NCBI GenBank assembly: GCA_045579745.1
Contig: JAZNMQ010000061.1
Coordinates: forward strand, 1 to 22,616
DNA length: 22,616 nucleotides
DNA from: Flemingiibacterium sp045579745
Lineage (GTDB): Bacteria > Bacillota > Clostridia > Oscillospirales > CAG-272
Direction of reading: 5' to 3'
In this document: positions 22,530 through 22,616 of the stretch, piece by piece
Position numbering within the stretch: position 1 is the stretch's first letter
Layout: every line of letters starts with the position of its first letter
Notes under the pieces: generated by a model
Databases searched by the model: none
What the model was told of the DNA's origin: nothing
The model's input: only the letters and a program-made list of their open reading frames with translations
Position numbers and translations under genes: made by a program

Positions 22530-22564
22530 GGGGCTGCCGCAAGTTTTTAACTTGCAACAGCCCC
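22530..22564 (-). repeat. Long hairpin F after the ABC exporter fragment
   Basis: GGGGCTG (22530-22536) pairs with CAGCCCC (22558-22564); after a two-base mismatch, GCAAGTT (22539-22545) pairs with AACTTGC (22549-22555). It begins five bases after the stop codon of the minus-strand gene, the position of a terminator, but lacks a T run. It is similar in stem and layout to hairpin A and to the terminator at 4285. Confidence 0.6.
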
Positions 22565-22568
22565 TGCT

Positions 22569-22616
22569 TTATGCGTTTTCTCTGAACTGCTGTGCGTGAA
22601 GCTTGGCGTAAATGCC
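22569..22616 (-). CDS. C-terminal end of a probable ABC exporter (cut by window edge)
   Basis: Only the last 15 codons and the TAA stop (22569-22571) are present, reading GIYAKLHAQQFRENA. This matches the tail of MsbA-like fused permease/ATPase exporters, which typically ends in a Gly-x-Tyr-x-x-Leu-x-x-x-Gln-Phe pattern after the ATPase domain. The fragment is too short for more; the rest of the gene lies outside the window. Confidence 0.5.
   Translation of the reverse strand, partial: GIYAKLHAQQFRENA

Noticed and set aside
22376..22568. A CRISPR array or an open frame across the hairpin region (for example minus 22296-22508)
   Set aside because: The palindromes differ in sequence and spacing, there are no direct repeats with spacers, and the frame simply reads through hairpins and the ClC end.

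Overview
The window reads as chromosomal DNA from a low-to-mid G+C anaerobic Firmicute, most likely an uncultured member of Clostridia (Oscillospirales-like). This placement is an inference from a T-box riboswitch, consensus sigma-A promoters with strong Shine-Dalgarno sites, an F-type ATP synthase with a sodium-type rotor subunit, and family types typical of Clostridia (Amidase_6, FliB-like, PflX-like radical SAM, DUF1538). No rRNA, tRNA, CRISPR array, insertion sequence or phage gene was seen.

Layout. 1-293 (-): 5' part of a SAM methyltransferase in AT-rich DNA (96 G+C in the first 300 bases). 522-4280 (+): a membrane protein with a possible PH-like C-terminus, a Cys-rich FliB-like protein and a fused-MFS/spermidine-synthase-like protein, closed by a strong terminator. 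4332-6343 (-): a PflX/PflA-like radical SAM protein translationally coupled to an upstream CapA-family metallophosphatase. 6452-7015 (+): an Amidase_6 protein that meets ilvN tail to tail. 7012-9267 (-): ilvB-ilvN (acetolactate synthase) behind a perfect promoter and a structured leader. 9527-11457 (+): a perfect promoter, a complete T-box element and a sodium:solute symporter. 11536-13717 (-): a DUF1538 membrane protein overlapping a tandem PII-like protein. 13791-20569 (-): a complete atpI-B-E-F-H-A-G-D-C operon. 20789-22375 (+): a ClC chloride channel/antiporter with a TrkA-C-like tail, divergent from atp. 22391-22564: a run of six back-to-back hairpins. 22569-22616 (-): the last 15 codons of a probable ABC exporter.

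How it fits together. The ATP synthase c subunit carries Glu at both ion-site positions (E31 and E64, plus T65 and Y69), the two-carboxylate Na+ pattern, so the operon probably couples ATP to Na+. The T-box-controlled symporter would draw on the same gradient; its specifier reads best as UAC (Tyr), with UUA or GUU as alternatives. The epsilon subunit lacks its C-terminal helical domain. The DUF1538/PII pair resembles other membrane-protein/PII pairs and may be a PII-gated transporter. I did not find a clearly new multi-gene defence or mobile system. The most rewarding items are the T-box transporter, the Na+ rotor with short epsilon, the DUF1538-PII unit with its possible AUU start, and the terminal hairpin array.
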